Source: Hermatobates lingyangjiaoensis
Taxonomy: Eukaryota > Arthropoda > Insecta > Hemiptera > Hermatobatidae
Length of the DNA: 64,000 nt
NCBI GenBank assembly: GCA_026182355.1
Contig: JAPFBL010000540.1
Coordinates: 36,001-100,000 of the forward strand
Direction: 5' to 3'
Positions 47,685 to 56,882 of the stretch are shown piece by piece. The first letter of the stretch is position 1. Every line of letters begins with the position of its first letter. The notes under the pieces are model-generated. The model did no database searches. It was not told the DNA's origin and was given only the letters and a program-made list of their open reading frames with translations. The position numbers and the translations under genes are program-made.

Positions 47685-49534
47685 TAATCTATTTATTCTC
47701 TATTAGTCCAGTTATACTTTCAACTCTTTTATTCTAACCGCTTGTTTCTTGTTCATTATTGACCTTTGACCTTCTCTTTATATTAACCGGTACTGTCCTT
47801 TTAATCTATTTATAGCAATGACTAAGCATGAGTCATCGATTTTAATTTAACATGTCACTTAGCCAACTCCTTTTCCAGTTGAGAACCCTGTTAGCAGGAG
47901 GTTAGTTCGTAGGATCGAATCTCTCAGTCTTAAGATCGTGAATGCCGAGACTGCGGTTAATTTTAATGATACCTGTTTAAAAGAGGATCTGCTGCCTATA
48001 TTATACCTGCCTATATTATATTATATATATTATTGCTGCCTATATATATATATATATATATATACAAAACTAAAGTTTATCGGGACTCGGTTAGTTCTTC
48101 AGGTTCAAATTAAACTCTCATTGCCAACGTTTTGGTTTTTATTGAAAACGTATTTCATAGGCAGAAGTATAAATTTTGAAACAAAAAAACTAAGTATTAC
48201 ATAACAAATTATTTTACAAAGCAAAATAGTCTGTGGATTTCAGCAACAACTAGTTTGAATGAACACGTGTCACTGATCAGTTGATACATATATAAGAATA
48301 CTTGACAATATACAGCGAAAGACTGAGTTTTGAAGTGGCTTATTACTTTGTTTGACTGACTCAGTTATTTTTGTATCTGATCGTTTACTTAAGCGATGAA
48401 TTTGTTTCTTTCAGGCTGTCAGTCTTCGACACCAGTTACCAGGGAAGTAATGACGCGTTGGGGTATGCTCTGCTGCCAGTGGACTCTGTCGGGCAGGACC
48501 AGTCTTCCCACTCCCTCCCGGTCCTATTCAGAACATCAGTAAGTCCTAGTTTTCCTCATGGACCCTTGGGGGTCAGCTCGCTATGCTTTTAATATATATT
48601 TTAGTTATGCTATCCTGATATATGCGTATAAACTCAACATGGAGCGCTTATCGCGTGACATGTACCTTTAAAATATTAGTATTCCTCAAGGACCCCTGGG
48701 GGTTCATGTGGATGACTTAGGCTCATGGACCCCTGGGGGTTCATGTGGATGACTTAGGCTCATGGACCCCTGGGGGTTCATGTAAATGACTTAGGCTCAT
48801 GGACCCCTGGGGATTCATGTGAATGACTTAGGCTCATGGACCCCCGGGGGTTCATGTGGATGACTTAGGCTCATGGACCCCCGGGGGTTCATGTGGATGA
48901 CTTCGGGAACCACTGCTTTTCACGGACAGTGTGTATCGGCTAAGACTAGCTGGTATGTCGCTACTCGCTCTCTGTATCTGTAAACTATAATATGTTATTT
49001 GCAAAGCTTGTACATTGTATTAATATGTGAGTGAATGTTTCAGCCGATGGAAAGCGTAGGCACGGTGAGGCTGACGTTCTCGTACTCGATGGGTCAGTTC
49101 ACAGTCACCCTGCACAGGCTGCTGCACTGCTCCCCAGACATAGGTGCGTACCTCCCTTACATCACTCTACACTTGCTTTGCCTCATAACAACCTAAAACC
49201 TTGCTCAGGAAAGGAAAAGCTCTTCTTCAAGATGAGTTACCATTCGTCGTCAAAGAAGATCAAGGAGAAAACATCCACCACTTTTACCATGGAAGAAGAA
49301 TCTACCCCTTTGGAAATGGAGTTGGTGTTGAAGTGCGACCCGCGCTCGGGCAGTCACTGCTTCCTCTTGGTCACGCTGAAGAAAGAACTGAGCAAGGCGA
49401 TATTCAGGAATGTGCGGAGCTTGGGTCGCGTGCGCCTGGGGCCACTCCTCTACTCCCCCGCCGGTCTCACGCTCTGGGGCGAGGCGCTCCTCCAGTCTCG
49501 CTCCGTCACCAACTCCTACCATCTCTTTCTCTGA
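32921..49534 (+). CDS. Tandem-C2 synaptotagmin-like protein (gene level)
   Basis: Ten exons join with matching phases: 32921-33048, 34759-34886, 37335-37487, 40857-40972, 41050-41166, 43395-43639, 45723-45920, 48415-48538, 49044-49143 and 49209-49534, 544 residues readable; the true N-terminus is missing. It opens with a cysteine cluster (KWYNCWGLCWCCSIEKD) like the palmitoylated juxtamembrane or N-terminal clusters of synaptotagmins and the B/K protein, followed by a long polar linker. C2A (about residues 260-350) reads VTVVKLEGL, FDNSDYTVLVKL, LRLSVFDTSYQG and ALGYALLPVD. C2B runs from GTVRLTFSYSMGQFTVTL to the C-terminus, with the usual 'G(R)VRLGPLL' and a Trp-containing last helix. Several usual calcium-ligand aspartates are absent, so calcium-independent membrane or SNARE-related binding is inferred. 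AATAAA signals at 49719 and 49730. Exact orthology is not settled. Confidence 0.75.
33735..34050. repeat. About 48-bp tandem repeat in C2-gene intron
   Basis: Six to seven diverged copies sharing 'cacttggcgcct' and 'tttattatttag'. Each copy carries a TTTAG, so the array repeats AG dinucleotides after T-rich stretches, but no coding follows. Confidence 0.8.
34759..34886 (+). CDS. C2 gene exon, acidic linker
   Basis: Completes a Ser codon, then FGQTYVNDLGEEEEVCRH and a segment ending FSVPLPVQP plus one base. Donor GTACTA. Confidence 0.7.
35131..36497. mobile_element. mariner-type element relic
   Basis: Ends 'tacgaggtgtgatcaaa' and 'gtgaccacacctcgta' form mariner-like terminal inverted repeats, each starting at TA. 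No intact transposase is visible. An AGAUCU hammerhead foldback (about 35503-35690) is inserted inside. Confidence 0.6.
35542..35584 (-). ncRNA. Hammerhead ribozyme motif, AGAUCU family
   Basis: Intact on the minus strand: stem I GACU/AGUC, core CUGACGA, ACCG/CGGU, GAA, AGAUCU, U. The opposite arm (35597-35690) has lost the CUGACGA half, so this foldback carries one motif only. Confidence 0.7.
37335..37487 (+). CDS. C2 gene exon, basic linker
   Basis: Completes Gly, then VISSRKGEDGRKWKG, YKHKRKWDRVFDYKT and ends SQDHRI plus one base. Rich in Lys/Arg. Donor GTGAGG. Confidence 0.72.
   Translation: MLYPREKEKTAGSGKGKDVKDISTRGNGTECLITRLDAMTSQLSTVKTTA
37565..39000 (+). pseudogene. Helitron relic with helicase C-terminal remnants (plus)
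   Basis: Begins near 'tctatataagtaaaaga' (37570), typical of Helitron 5' ends. In 38595-38675 one frame reads LHRYAIEADIMTGCGIG and IPRIPLIPS, the hallmark segment near the end of Rep/helicase proteins; a following frame resembles the 'FAMTINKSQGQ' block (here FAMTLIKSQG). Frames are broken by stops and indels. It lies in the C2-gene intron between 37487 and 40857. Confidence 0.68.
39052..39180. repeat. 25-bp tandem repeat
   Basis: About five copies of a 25-bp unit 'ggcaatgttacattcaatg' plus 'tagcaa', nearly identical. Confidence 0.88.
39740..40512. repeat. ACGCGU-family hammerhead foldback interrupted by a hAT element
   Basis: Left arm minus-strand motif about 39831-39870 with core CUGAGGA, GAACAC/GUGUUC, GAAACGCGUU and a UAC/GUA stem I. 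Right arm plus-strand core 40419-40425, where GAAA has become UAAA. Arms match 4185-4640. Confidence 0.75.
39935..40368. mobile_element. hAT-type MITE with perfect 8-bp target duplication
   Basis: Ends 'cagtgtttcccaaa' and 'tttgggaaacacta', flanked by ctttaaac at 39927-39934 and 40369-40376. It is inserted in the loop of the hammerhead foldback, so it is younger than the foldback. Confidence 0.85.
40857..40972 (+). CDS. C2 gene exon, acidic/Ser linker
   Basis: Completes Glu, then RVLEDAKNSDEEESS and ends VYSSSPNL in phase 0. Acceptor 'ggttttag', donor GTAAGT. Confidence 0.75.
41050..41166 (+). CDS. C2 gene exon, polar linker
   Basis: Reads TNGVKSPPQHCMTT, then ESMESRRNKRNNWLK and ends SQSLM, phase 0 on both sides. 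The next intron is 77 bp behind the previous exon and 2.2 kb ahead. Confidence 0.75.
41322..41415. repeat. Foldback of PLE terminus without hammerhead
   Basis: Inverted 'tgatcaaaccacaatatgaa' and its complement meet at about 41376; the hammerhead part is deleted. A TA microsatellite follows (41408-41438). Confidence 0.7.
41700..41990. repeat. Tail-to-tail AAUU-family hammerhead foldback
   Basis: Plus motif 41772-41805 and minus motif 41894-41927 with shared flanks 'ccaagcgcactggttc' and 'agtgtgttt'. The minus motif is intact: UCUC/GAGA, CUGAAGA, extra A, GGUU/AACC, GAA, AAUU, A. The plus motif has one G-to-C change in stem II. Confidence 0.78.
42345..42440. repeat. Short perfect-hairpin MITE
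   Basis: 'aatattagaactataata' and its complement form arms around 'cgtatacagctgctg'. No coding. Confidence 0.65.
42882..43394 (+). repeat. Tandem copies of a 3' splice-site cassette (C2 gene)
   Basis: Three extra copies, spaced 162, 151 and 162 bp, each containing TACTGAC (a consensus branch site), about 29 bases, 'tgtgtttag' and the first 110 or so exon bases. In copies 1-3 the exon frame runs into TGA inside the next copy's branch site, so splicing to them would truncate the protein. Confidence 0.9.
43395..43639 (+). CDS. C2 gene exon leading into C2A; last of four acceptor copies
   Basis: Reads DVTMRSEEENRLND, then DVDRVALAKQFGLDLSLY and ends VIKVESSPEKR plus two bases, the first beta strand of C2A. 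Its first 110 bases and its acceptor are present three more times just upstream (acceptors before 42920, 43082 and 43233); only this copy continues without a stop. Confidence 0.8.
43970..44480. mobile_element. hAT-like relic
   Basis: Ends 'cagagacttccaatgtggg' and 'gtttgagaaaccctg' are weak inverted repeats; flanks gcccagac and gcctaggc could be an eroded 8-bp duplication. No transposase. Confidence 0.4.
44488..44605. repeat. 39-bp tandem repeat, three copies
   Basis: Unit 'gttactagtaaatcgcgat' plus 'acttgtcacacaaaggacat'. Confidence 0.85.
45053..45611. mobile_element. hAT-type MITE with perfect 8-bp target duplication
   Basis: Ends 'caggggttctcaacc' and 'cgttgagaaccactg', flanked by tcctagag at 45045-45052 and 45612-45619. 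Contains a run of 18 G near 45569. Confidence 0.88.
45723..45920 (+). CDS. C2 gene exon, C2A core
   Basis: Completes Ser, then IGVTVVKLEGLGGGGFD, SDYTVLVKLTMVEAG and ends FVKPDQPSFL plus two bases. High G+C at third positions compared with flanks. Donor GTAGCC. Confidence 0.82.
46472..46690 (+). repeat. tRNA-derived SINE
   Basis: A box 'tggctcagtgg', B box 'ggggtcgatacc', body with 'cgatttattcatg', 'gaggacgttaag' and 'gagcctgttcgatatc', ending 'taggactcccag'. Second-best preserved copy. Confidence 0.75.
46950..47115. repeat. AAUU-family hammerhead foldback
   Basis: The minus arm (46990-47030) has G12 of GAAA lost and stem II mispaired. The plus arm carries an intact motif, listed separately. 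Confidence 0.7.
47052..47084 (+). ncRNA. Hammerhead ribozyme motif, AAUU family, intact
   Basis: UCUC 47052-47055 pairs with GAGA 47081-47084. CUGAUGA 47056-47062, extra C, GGU/ACC hairpin, GAA, AAUU, cleavage nucleotide A47080. Identical in sequence to 20032-20064. Confidence 0.75.
47168..47336. repeat. TA microsatellites enclosing a hammerhead-like motif
   Basis: (TA)n at 47168-47226 and near 47324-47350. Between them CUGAAGA at 47249-47255, extra C, GA/UC stem, GAA, AUAU palindrome and A. Stem I is poor. Inverted relative to 18.5 kb. Confidence 0.5.
47345..47650. pseudogene. Foldback carrying a PLE ORF fragment in each arm
   Basis: Arms 47382-47503 and 47521-47643 are almost perfectly complementary. 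The right arm reads FNLDVCTRRLFRSLEK and KLINRKYGVLFNQTC on the plus strand; the left arm reads the same on the minus strand and continues into NEGLLPKY. This matches the PLE-like fragment at 2.9 kb. Confidence 0.6.
48060..48250 (-). repeat. ACGU-family hammerhead-like repeat, single arm
   Basis: Matches the left arm of 21005-21425. Core corrupted. Followed by 'cacgtgtcactgatc' where the other arm is missing. Confidence 0.55.
48415..48538 (+). CDS. C2 gene exon, end of C2A
   Basis: Completes Arg, then LSVFDTSYQGSNDALGYA and VDSVGQDQSSHSLP, ending FRTS in phase 0. Acceptor 'ctttcag', donor GTAAGT. Confidence 0.82.
48690..48910. repeat. 37-bp tandem repeat from hAT-like sequence
   Basis: Six copies of a unit with 'catggacccctggggg' and 'gatgacttaggct'. 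The flanks 'cctcatggaccc' and 'gggaaccactgct' resemble hAT element ends, so the array probably grew inside such an element. Confidence 0.8.
49044..49143 (+). CDS. C2 gene exon, start of C2B
   Basis: Reads PMESVGTVRLTFSYSMG and FTVTLHRLLHCSPDI plus one base. Acceptor 'gtttcag', donor GTGCGT. The next intron is 65 bp. Confidence 0.82.
49209..49534 (+). CDS. C2 gene last exon, C2B to stop
   Basis: Completes Gly, then KEKLFFKMSYHSSSKK, a polybasic strand IKEKTSTTF, ELVLKCDPRSGSH, RSLGRVRLGPLLYS and ends SVTNSYHLFL before TGA at 49532-49534. The overlapping ORFs on both strands are shadows. Confidence 0.82.
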
Positions 49535-49718
49535 CCTTTTCAGGAATTCATCAATAACTGTTCAAAGGCTGATTTTAGAAGGCATTCCAATTCAATCATG
49601 ACCAAAAAATTAAACACATAATTGTATATTTAAATAATACAGTAAAACAAACCAATTCTAGAAATGGTTTTGTGTTTTGAAAATTCATATTTCATCAGTT
49701 TAAAATATTGTTATGGTA

Positions 49719-49735
49719 AATAAAAAAATAATAAA
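49719..49735 (+). terminator. C2 gene polyadenylation signals
   Basis: AATAAA at 49719-49724 and 49730-49735, about 190 bp downstream of the stop codon. Confidence 0.55.
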
Positions 49736-49815
49736 GCAATGTTTATCTATTATCCCAGTCATAATGTCATTTTCAACATAGATTTAACATATAACTAACT
49801 ATATAAGAGTTTTTT

Positions 49816-50490
49816 CTACGCGGAACCCTTTTTGGTTCCAGTAACTTTTCCCGGGAACCCCAAGTTCTATTGATTTCATACAACCATAATATAAATATTT
49901 TCATATGAACTTTTTAAATAGTATTTAAGTTTAAAAAACAATGAAAAAAGTAATATTATTGCAATGTGTATTTTTCGATTAAAAATGTAAAACTAAAAGG
50001 TTTTAATTAATTTTCGTATTTTCTACAAATGCGTAACACATAAAACAGAATTACTAGCAATTTTAACACAGAGTTTGTTTTGTAATTATTTTTGGCTTTA
50101 TAGTTGAGAGTTTGATTCTCAAGTTAGTCCCCAGCATTAAGTCTACTTCGGTATTTGTTTTCTATGGCAGTTTAAAGGAAAAATCCAGTTTCACATAAGT
50201 AGATAGATAGTGAGTGGGAAATGGTAGCAACGTGTGAAGTGCTACTTTTGTAATAGAAGAAAATTCGGGTATCAGATAGTTCTAAAAACTGACTAGTAAT
50301 TCATCCTAAATATGAATAAAATTTTGACCCCGTCTACTTATGGGTATATATAGATATAAACATTATTCGGTTTTATGATTTACAAAAACTATAGAATAAA
50401 TCTATACCTACAAAAAAAAATTTTTTTTAGAAAAATGTTTTTCACGGAACCCCTGAAGTTCTTGGAACCCACTGTGGGAACCTCTGACCT
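49816..50490. repeat. hAT-like relic
   Basis: Ends contain 'cggaaccctttttggttcc' and 'ttcttggaacccactgtgg'; interior resembles 43970-44480 in inverse order ('ctacttcggtatttg', 'gactagtaattcatcc'). Confidence 0.45.
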
Positions 50491-51164
50491 ACATTGTTTA
50501 TTGATATTGATTCCCGACCACTGATTGTTCAAAGTAGTAATTCAGTTGTCGAGGATTAGTAAGTGATTTCAAGCCAAAGTTTCGCCGTAATTTGTTGGGC
50601 ACTCTCAAAGCTTATTGAAGGGGCAACCCTTGAAAGCATTGCCCAGATCTCTTGTTTTTCTAAATGTTTATTTTTCATCATATACAGAGTCCCCAGAACG
50701 TTACATAATATAAGTAACGCTTTTTTTCTACCTCTTTACATCTTATATGTGTTCATGTACAGGATGGTCAAAAATAATGTGACACATTTGTAGGCTTAAC
50801 AAAAAGCCAAACATAACAAATCATTTGAAAAAGAGAACTTTCATTTTCTGAATGTATATATAATGACATTTTATTTTATTTATACCAAAATGTATTTATA
50901 TATTTGATAAGGCTTTTTTTTATTTATTTTCAGAATATCCTTATGAACTGGGCGGTCTGGTGATTTTCTTTTTATTGTTGATCCACTTATTCTAAAGTTT
51001 GCAATCCATAATAAAAATGTGTTACGTGTGTGCGGAGGATCATGTCTTTTGAGCTTAAAGTGTAAACGGAAAGCTCTTTGTGTTGCTGTTATCTTGTTTT
51101 TGAAAAATGTTTCAGCAATGAAGGCGCGATGCATTATATATATATATATATATATATATAAAGA

Positions 51165-51362
51165 TTTCACATAAACACGTGAAATAACAATCAATGATCA
51201 AACCACAATAAGAAATGGGAAAACAAGACTAAGATCTTTCAACCGTAACAAGCGGTCTTCGTCAGAGTCAAAAACCCAACTGACTCTGACCCAAAAACAG
51301 TTGGGTTGAAAAATCTTAGTCTTGTTTTCCCATTTCTTATTGTGGTTTGATCATTGATATAT
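51165..51362. repeat. AGAUCU hammerhead foldback inside the mariner relic
   Basis: Left arm complete with the hammerhead; right arm lost part of the core and reads 'cccaaaaacagttggg' at the centre. Confidence 0.75.
51227..51269 (-). ncRNA. Hammerhead ribozyme motif, AGAUCU family, intact
   Basis: All elements match 3741-3783: GACU/AGUC, CUGACGA, extra A, ACCG/CGGU, GAA, AGAUCU, U. Confidence 0.72.
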
Positions 51363-51409
51363 ATATATTTCACTTAATTAAACGAAACACGATCCAAAGT
51401 GGATACAAT

Positions 51410-51612
51410 ACGAGTTTAAAATTCAAGAAGAGTAACACACAGAGTAAGGAAACACACTTAGACTCAAATTTTCGGGTAATCCGTCTGCAGGAGAAAAGAG
51501 AAAGGGAGATCAAGTAATTTTGGGTTACCCGAAAATTTGAGTCTGTAAGTGTGATTCCTTACTCTGTGTGTTACTCTTCTTGAATTTTAAACTCATATAT
51601 ATATATATATAA

Positions 51613-51655
<43 letters not shown>

Positions 51656-51830
51656 ATATATTTCACATAAACACGTGAAATAACAATCGATGATCAAACC
51701 ACAATAAGATAATTGTAAAACAAGACTAAGATCTTGCAGTTGGGTTTTTAACTCTGACGAAGACCGCTTGTAACGGTTAAGTCTTGTTTTCCCATTTTCT
51801 TATTGTGGTTTGATCATTCATATATATATA
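51410..51830. repeat. Two further eroded hammerhead foldbacks and TA runs
   Basis: 51415-51598 is the GGAUUACCC type with core CUGCAGA on the minus strand; 51655-51825 is an AGAUCU type with a deletion between stem II and stem III. TA microsatellites lie between. Confidence 0.6.
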
Positions 51831-52334
51831 TATATGATACAAGCTTATATATATAAGAAAAAAAAGAGCTTATATATATATATATATATATAAACACATT
51901 TTGGTATAAATAAAATAAAATGGTATTTTATGTACATTCAGAAAATAAGAGATTTTTTCAAATGATTTATTATGTTTGGCTTTAATTATGTCTACAAATG
52001 TGTCAAATCATTTTGACTACCCTGTCAGGTACATTTGGGCCACCTGTAATAATAATTATCATCATATTATTTAATGAAAATAATATAAATATTTTCTTTA
52101 AATATTTTTGAAAATCTTGACCTAATTTTTTTTTGTGGTCCGTCCTGAAAGATGAAGTTTACAATCTTAATCTGAAAACAATTCCAAAATTAAAGGATCC
52201 AATGTGACATAAATTTAATCAAATTACAATAGAAGTTGTCAAAAAGTTTGTACACTTCTCAAAGCTGACAGAGTTCAAAATTGTATTGAACAAGAAGGTG
52301 AACATTATAAACACATGCATATTGTTAATACGAC

Positions 52335-52465
52335 TGAGGTTAGTATGGTTTATATTAGAAATAGGTAAAACCGTCATACCTCGTAAGATGATCTTGGAGT
52401 CGTTGGATCCGTGATCATCTTACGAACTATTACGGTTTTAACTATTTCTAATATAAAACATTTTA
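52335..52465. repeat. Hairpin MITE
   Basis: 'tattagaaataggtaaaac' pairs with its complement at 52435-52460, enclosing 'cgtaagatgatc' and 'gatcatcttacg'. Related in end sequence to 42345-42440. Confidence 0.6.
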
Positions 52466-52619
52466 AACATCTCAACTAAATTTGAAAGTCCACAGTCATT
52501 TGTATCATTACTTCTTTAATTTGGTTTGATTTCATTTTTATTTATCAAATTTAATACTAAATAAAACCTTTATTTTAATTTGGATTAGTATCTTAAATAA
52601 ATCCTATTTACTTTGGAAA

Positions 52620-52850
52620 ACATTCCGTGTTTAACCATACATCCAATCGCCGTGAAAATTTAGGAAATTATTAGGTATATCCCCGGGAGGGTTTATGTAA
52701 ATTGTTTTAAAAATCAGAGTTGTGGTTCAGGTAATATCCCAAAAATATTATATTAGACAAGGTTTGCTGTATAACCTGTTTGTTTACATTTTAACTTTAA
52801 TTGGTAATGGCGGCCGCAGGTAGGTTATTCTTTATGAATAGCCAACATAT
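52620..52850 (+). repeat. Dispersed repeat, copy 1 of 2
   Basis: Shares about 220 bp, with indels, with 54425-54655, including 'catacatccaatcgcc', 'aaggtttgctgtataacc' and 'ggtaatggcggccg'. Class not recognised. Confidence 0.7.
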
Positions 52851-52859
52851 AATATTTTC

Positions 52860-54400
52860 ACATGCTTTGTTCAATTGGAAATAACGAGGTACCAGAAATT
52901 TTATTATTGTTTTGAGATTGATATTAAAGACAATTTTTGTAATTTTATATGGGTTTCTTTCTTATTAACTTTAATAAAGCTTTAGTTATTATCAATAGTT
53001 TACCATTATCTTTTCATATTTGATTGGTTTAACTTGTCTTAAGCATTAAAGAAAGTTATGCGTTAAATTATAACTTATTAACTTTAAGTATGCATGATAG
53101 TATTACGAATAATAATGATAGTATTTGAACCATTAATTCTAATCTTAAAAGAATAGTTAAAGTATTTTGTTTAAGTTTAATGGATGTAAGGCTTCTTTAT
53201 TTATTCCTGATTGATTAATTCGTTTGTTTAAAATATTTAATTATTATTAATTAGTATCCGGCCCTATTCCATATCGGCAAAATGATAAGTTATTATATAT
53301 ATCGATGTATCTAACTAAAAGACGTTTGTGTATGTCTAAATCAGTAAAACTTATATGGGAATATATATAGCATAAAAAATTGATGAAGAAATATTCAAAT
53401 CAAAATGTACATATATAAAACTTAATTAAAACTTTTTTGTATGTATTTGGGCGTATAAATACAGTTCTTAACATTATATAAGGAAAAATATATTTAGAAC
53501 TTAACATTTAGAACTCAATTGACACTTTTCATTACAATGCTTCTTCATAAACAAATATCATCAAAATATTGTTATTCAAACTTTTAAGAGACAATTTTGT
53601 TTACTGATATAATTTTAATTAAACATTTAAAACTGTGTGAAGTCTTCAAATTGAAATTATTGAATGAAGTGTAATGTGATATGGTTTAGCCTCTTCAACT
53701 AACTGACTCCTAATTAAAACGATTTGTGGGTTTAAAATTCGTGTCATTATATATAACAGAAATGACATCACATTTAATGAGCTTAGACTTCTTTCAACAT
53801 TTCTTGATGCATTGTTCGGCAAAAAATATTCTTTTTATTATTTGTTTAATCTAATCTATCAACTACCAATATTATTAGACAATGTGTGCAATTTATAATC
53901 AGTGTTAGATTATATTTTTTTTTGCGTAATCTATAATTTTAATTCTGTATTAATTTCGTTTATCTCAAAAAAAAGTTGAGTGTAATGGAACTATAGAAAA
54001 TTTAAATTGTTTTCGTTATATGTAATTTATTATTAGAGTTGGAATTAAATTGTTTCTCGTGTAAAGCCGGGTAGATCAGCCAGGAAAATATAAAAATTTT
54101 GACTTATAATTCAATCTGAAAGCTTGTGAGCGTGATACAAGCCATACTCTTTAATGGATCAAAATAAAACTATACTTATAAATATAAGATTTTGTGCAGG
54201 ATGAGTTGAGATATTTTTTTTCAAAATTACATTCATCAAAGGTGCGTTAGAGTACATTTGCTGTTTTCATTAACATTTTTTTTTATGCTAAACGGCTCAT
54301 TAAAAAAAAAACCATGAAAATTTGTCGGGAAAAACAGTTTATAAAAGAATAAATCTTTAAATTTCAGTTATAGCAAAGAGCAATGTATGTATATAAAAAG
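52860..54400. other. AT-rich intergenic DNA
   Basis: Nothing recognised in 1.5 kb. Confidence 0.35.
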
Positions 54401-54424
54401 GAATGTTTGTCTGTCAGTACTCCG

Positions 54425-54655
54425 TAGATTCAAAAACCATACATCCAATCGCCCTGAAAATTTAGGAAATTATATCTCTGGGAAGGTTTATGTAAGTTTT
54501 TTTTTTTAAATCAGATTTGTAGTTCAGGTGCCTCCGAACAAATATCCCAAAAATATCATAATAGATAAGGTTTGCTTTATAACCTGTTTGTTTACATTTT
54601 GACTTTAATTGGTAATGGCGGCCGTAGGTAGGTTATTCCTTATGATCTCAACTTC
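54425..54655 (+). repeat. Dispersed repeat, copy 2 of 2
   Basis: Partner of 52620-52850, same orientation, 1.8 kb apart. Confidence 0.7.
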
Positions 54656-55209
54656 TAATATTTTCACATGCTTTGTTCATTTGGAAACAACATCCAGGTA
54701 ACAGACATTTTATTATTGTTTTTTCATACCGCCCCTAGTGGGGCCAATGCAGCTATACCAACAGGTTGCATTGGCTTTATTTTCCACGTGGTTCTTCGAA
54801 CCCGGGGGCTACAAGAACCACTGACCCTACCTGCAGCTGAGCAGGTTCAGTAGGACCATTGGTCCGGAATTTGATTTGTTAGGGTTGATGATGGGACAGG
54901 TTTAAATTAAATTAAATTTAAAAAAAATAATTATATGGTTACTCGGGGCACGCAGTGCACCTGGACTAAACCTTAAAAGATAATTTTTTTTTAAAATTTT
55001 ATTTAATATATAGTTATCTTTTATATTTTTTCTGGTATTTTTTCCTCTCTCCTTCTTATATTTTTCTATAATTATTTATTTATTTCATTTTTATTCCTTA
55101 CTTCCAGTTTGATCTATACATTATATATTCTATTTTTTAAGACACTCATTCTTAACTAGTTTCCCTTTTACATCTTTTTATCTAAATTTACCTTTTATGG
55201 ATTATTCCA

Positions 55210-56000
55210 GATATATATACTCTCCTGTACAAAATTATCGCACCGCTTTAAATTTTTGGATTTTTGTAGATAATTGTTGAATTCTGTTTTAATTTTTATT
55301 CAAAAGTGATCATTTTCAATTAATCAAAGCAGTTTTTAGCAATTTTGTGCATAAAGAACCAATTTGATTTAGAAAAAGTTTGTATCTTTCTAAAAGAGGG
55401 TTAACGCGCCATTCGTTAGTTATGCATTGAAGGATGATAGAGACAAATAATGACGTCACCTTGCATTGTGGCCTTAGTTTAGTACTTAGTTGGTCCTCCT
55501 CTTGAGGAAATGACAGCTCAGATTTGCCTCGGAAGGCTCTCGATGAGCCCTCCACACATTCTGTCACAGCTGCATGTTCCAACTGGTCAAGTGTCTCTGG
55601 AGGGGGCCGACGAGCTCGAATTCTTTTTTTCAACAGGTCCCACATATGTTCTATTGGATTTAGGTGCGGACTTCTGTCTGACTAGCCCATAACATTTATA
55701 CCCACATCACTGAGGTTGGAGGTAACCTCTCGGCAGCTGTGGGGACGGGAATTGTCCTGCATTAGGATGAATTCCTCTCCGATGTAAGGGGCGAAAGGTG
55801 TCACGTGATCTTCCAGAATGGTATAGATGTACCTATCTGTTTTGATCTTTGATGTGTACCTATACCTTTCGGTCAAAACACATAAAATCAAATCAGGCCG
55901 ATGCATTTTACTTGCTGCCCTTTAGTCACACCCCAATAGGGTGCTGCCAAGGTGACCGCGCGGAGGCGGGCAACAAGATGCTACATCGCGCAACCAATTC
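55210..56000 (-). pseudogene. Tc1-type transposase relic, C-terminal half
   Basis: On the minus strand 55906-55682 reads YIYTILEDHVTPFAPYIG and EEFILMQDNSRPHS, and 55645-55316 reads MWDLLKKRIRARRPPPETL. These match the DDE transposase of Tc1 elements: the MQDN(A/S)RPH block with its catalytic Asp and the WD.L..R.R.R.PPP.TL tail. The block between (PDLNPIE) is broken. The 3' terminus near 55225 has 'ctgtacaaaattatcgca'. The element is dead; the N-terminal DNA-binding half is absent. Confidence 0.8.
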
Positions 56001-56099
56001 TTAATTCGCGCATCAGTACCGAAATCGGAACACACAAACGCAAGGCAAAAAACAGGTTATCTTGGTACTTAAGGTGATCATAGGACCTACAATAAGTAA

Positions 56100-56345
56100 A
56101 TAAAAGGGAACACAACGGACTTATAAAAACAAACATTACAAGAATAGTAATTTACAGTCTCTAATTTTCGGTTTGAACCGTCTTCAGGAGAGATAAGAGA
56201 GGGAAACCAAGCGCACTGGTTGGAGACCGTCTCTGAACCAGTGCGCTTGGTTTCCCTCTCTTATCTCTCCTGAAGACTGTTCAAACCGAAAATTAGTGAC
56301 TGTAAGTGTGTTCTTTTGATTTCTCTATGTTTCTTTGTCTATATT
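56100..56345. repeat. AAUU-family hammerhead foldback
   Basis: Minus motif 56158-56191 intact (UCUC/GAGA, CUGAAGA, extra C, GGUU/AACC, GAA, AAUU, A). Plus motif 56266-56299 has a G-to-U in stem II and a mismatch in stem I. The centre is 'ggttggagaccg'. Confidence 0.75.
56158..56191 (-). ncRNA. Hammerhead ribozyme motif, AAUU family, intact
   Basis: Core CUGAAGA is the complement of 56181-56187; stem II is the complement of 56070-type hairpin at 56170-56179; palindrome AAUU at 56063-equivalent positions 56163-56166. Confidence 0.7.
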
Positions 56346-56814
56346 GAACTATTTTTGTCCGTTTTGGATCGTATTTCCAACGAAAAAGTATATATATATA
56401 ACTTACGGTCACATATATACAACAGTCACCTTACGTGCATCCGAGGAGGCACATATCTGGTTTCTAAATGCGCGTTGTAAACCATGGTTGCATTTCAAAA
56501 AATAGGGCTGTTCTGAATGGTTAGAGATTAGTTTACCTTTGACTATTATTTTTTTTATTATTATCTTCTTATTTTTATCTTATGTTATTATTTATATCTA
56601 TATTCCTGGATTTTCTTTTTTTTTTTCAGTTATTTCCCTCCTAATTTTTTTCATTATTATCTTTTAAGTTTTTATTATATATATTTCCTAATCTTCTTCA
56701 TTTTCACTTTCTATTTCTTAGCTCTTCGCTTGTTTATTCTTAGTTAATTTTTCTTACCTTACTTGAACCGGGAACGCGTGTGGCAACACTGTTGGTCTCC
56801 AACCGTCGCTACAC

Positions 56815-56882
56815 AAGTGCGCTTGGTGTCTCTATCTCAACTTTCCTGATGACGGTTCAAACGAAAACTAGAGACAGTAACT
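56815..56882 (+). repeat. Eroded AAUU-family hammerhead
   Basis: CUGAUGA at 56846-56852 with GGUU stem, but the closing strand is shortened (AACGAAAAC) and AAUU became AACU. Confidence 0.5.

Larger units (their letters stand above)
50758..52030. mobile_element. mariner-like foldback element with transposase N-terminal relic
   Basis: Outer arms 50758-50897 and 51885-52030 are inverted repeats starting 'acaggatggtcaaaa' and 'acagggtagtcaaaa'. Inside, the minus strand (51140-50925) reads TATQRAFRLHFKLKR, NTFLLWIANFRISGS and KRKSPDRP, the helix-turn-helix N-terminus common to mariner-like transposases. The catalytic part is missing, replaced by hammerhead foldbacks. Confidence 0.65.

Noticed and set aside
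49250..49601. Three ORFs overlapping the last C2-gene exon
   Set aside because: Frame shadows in a G+C-rich exon.
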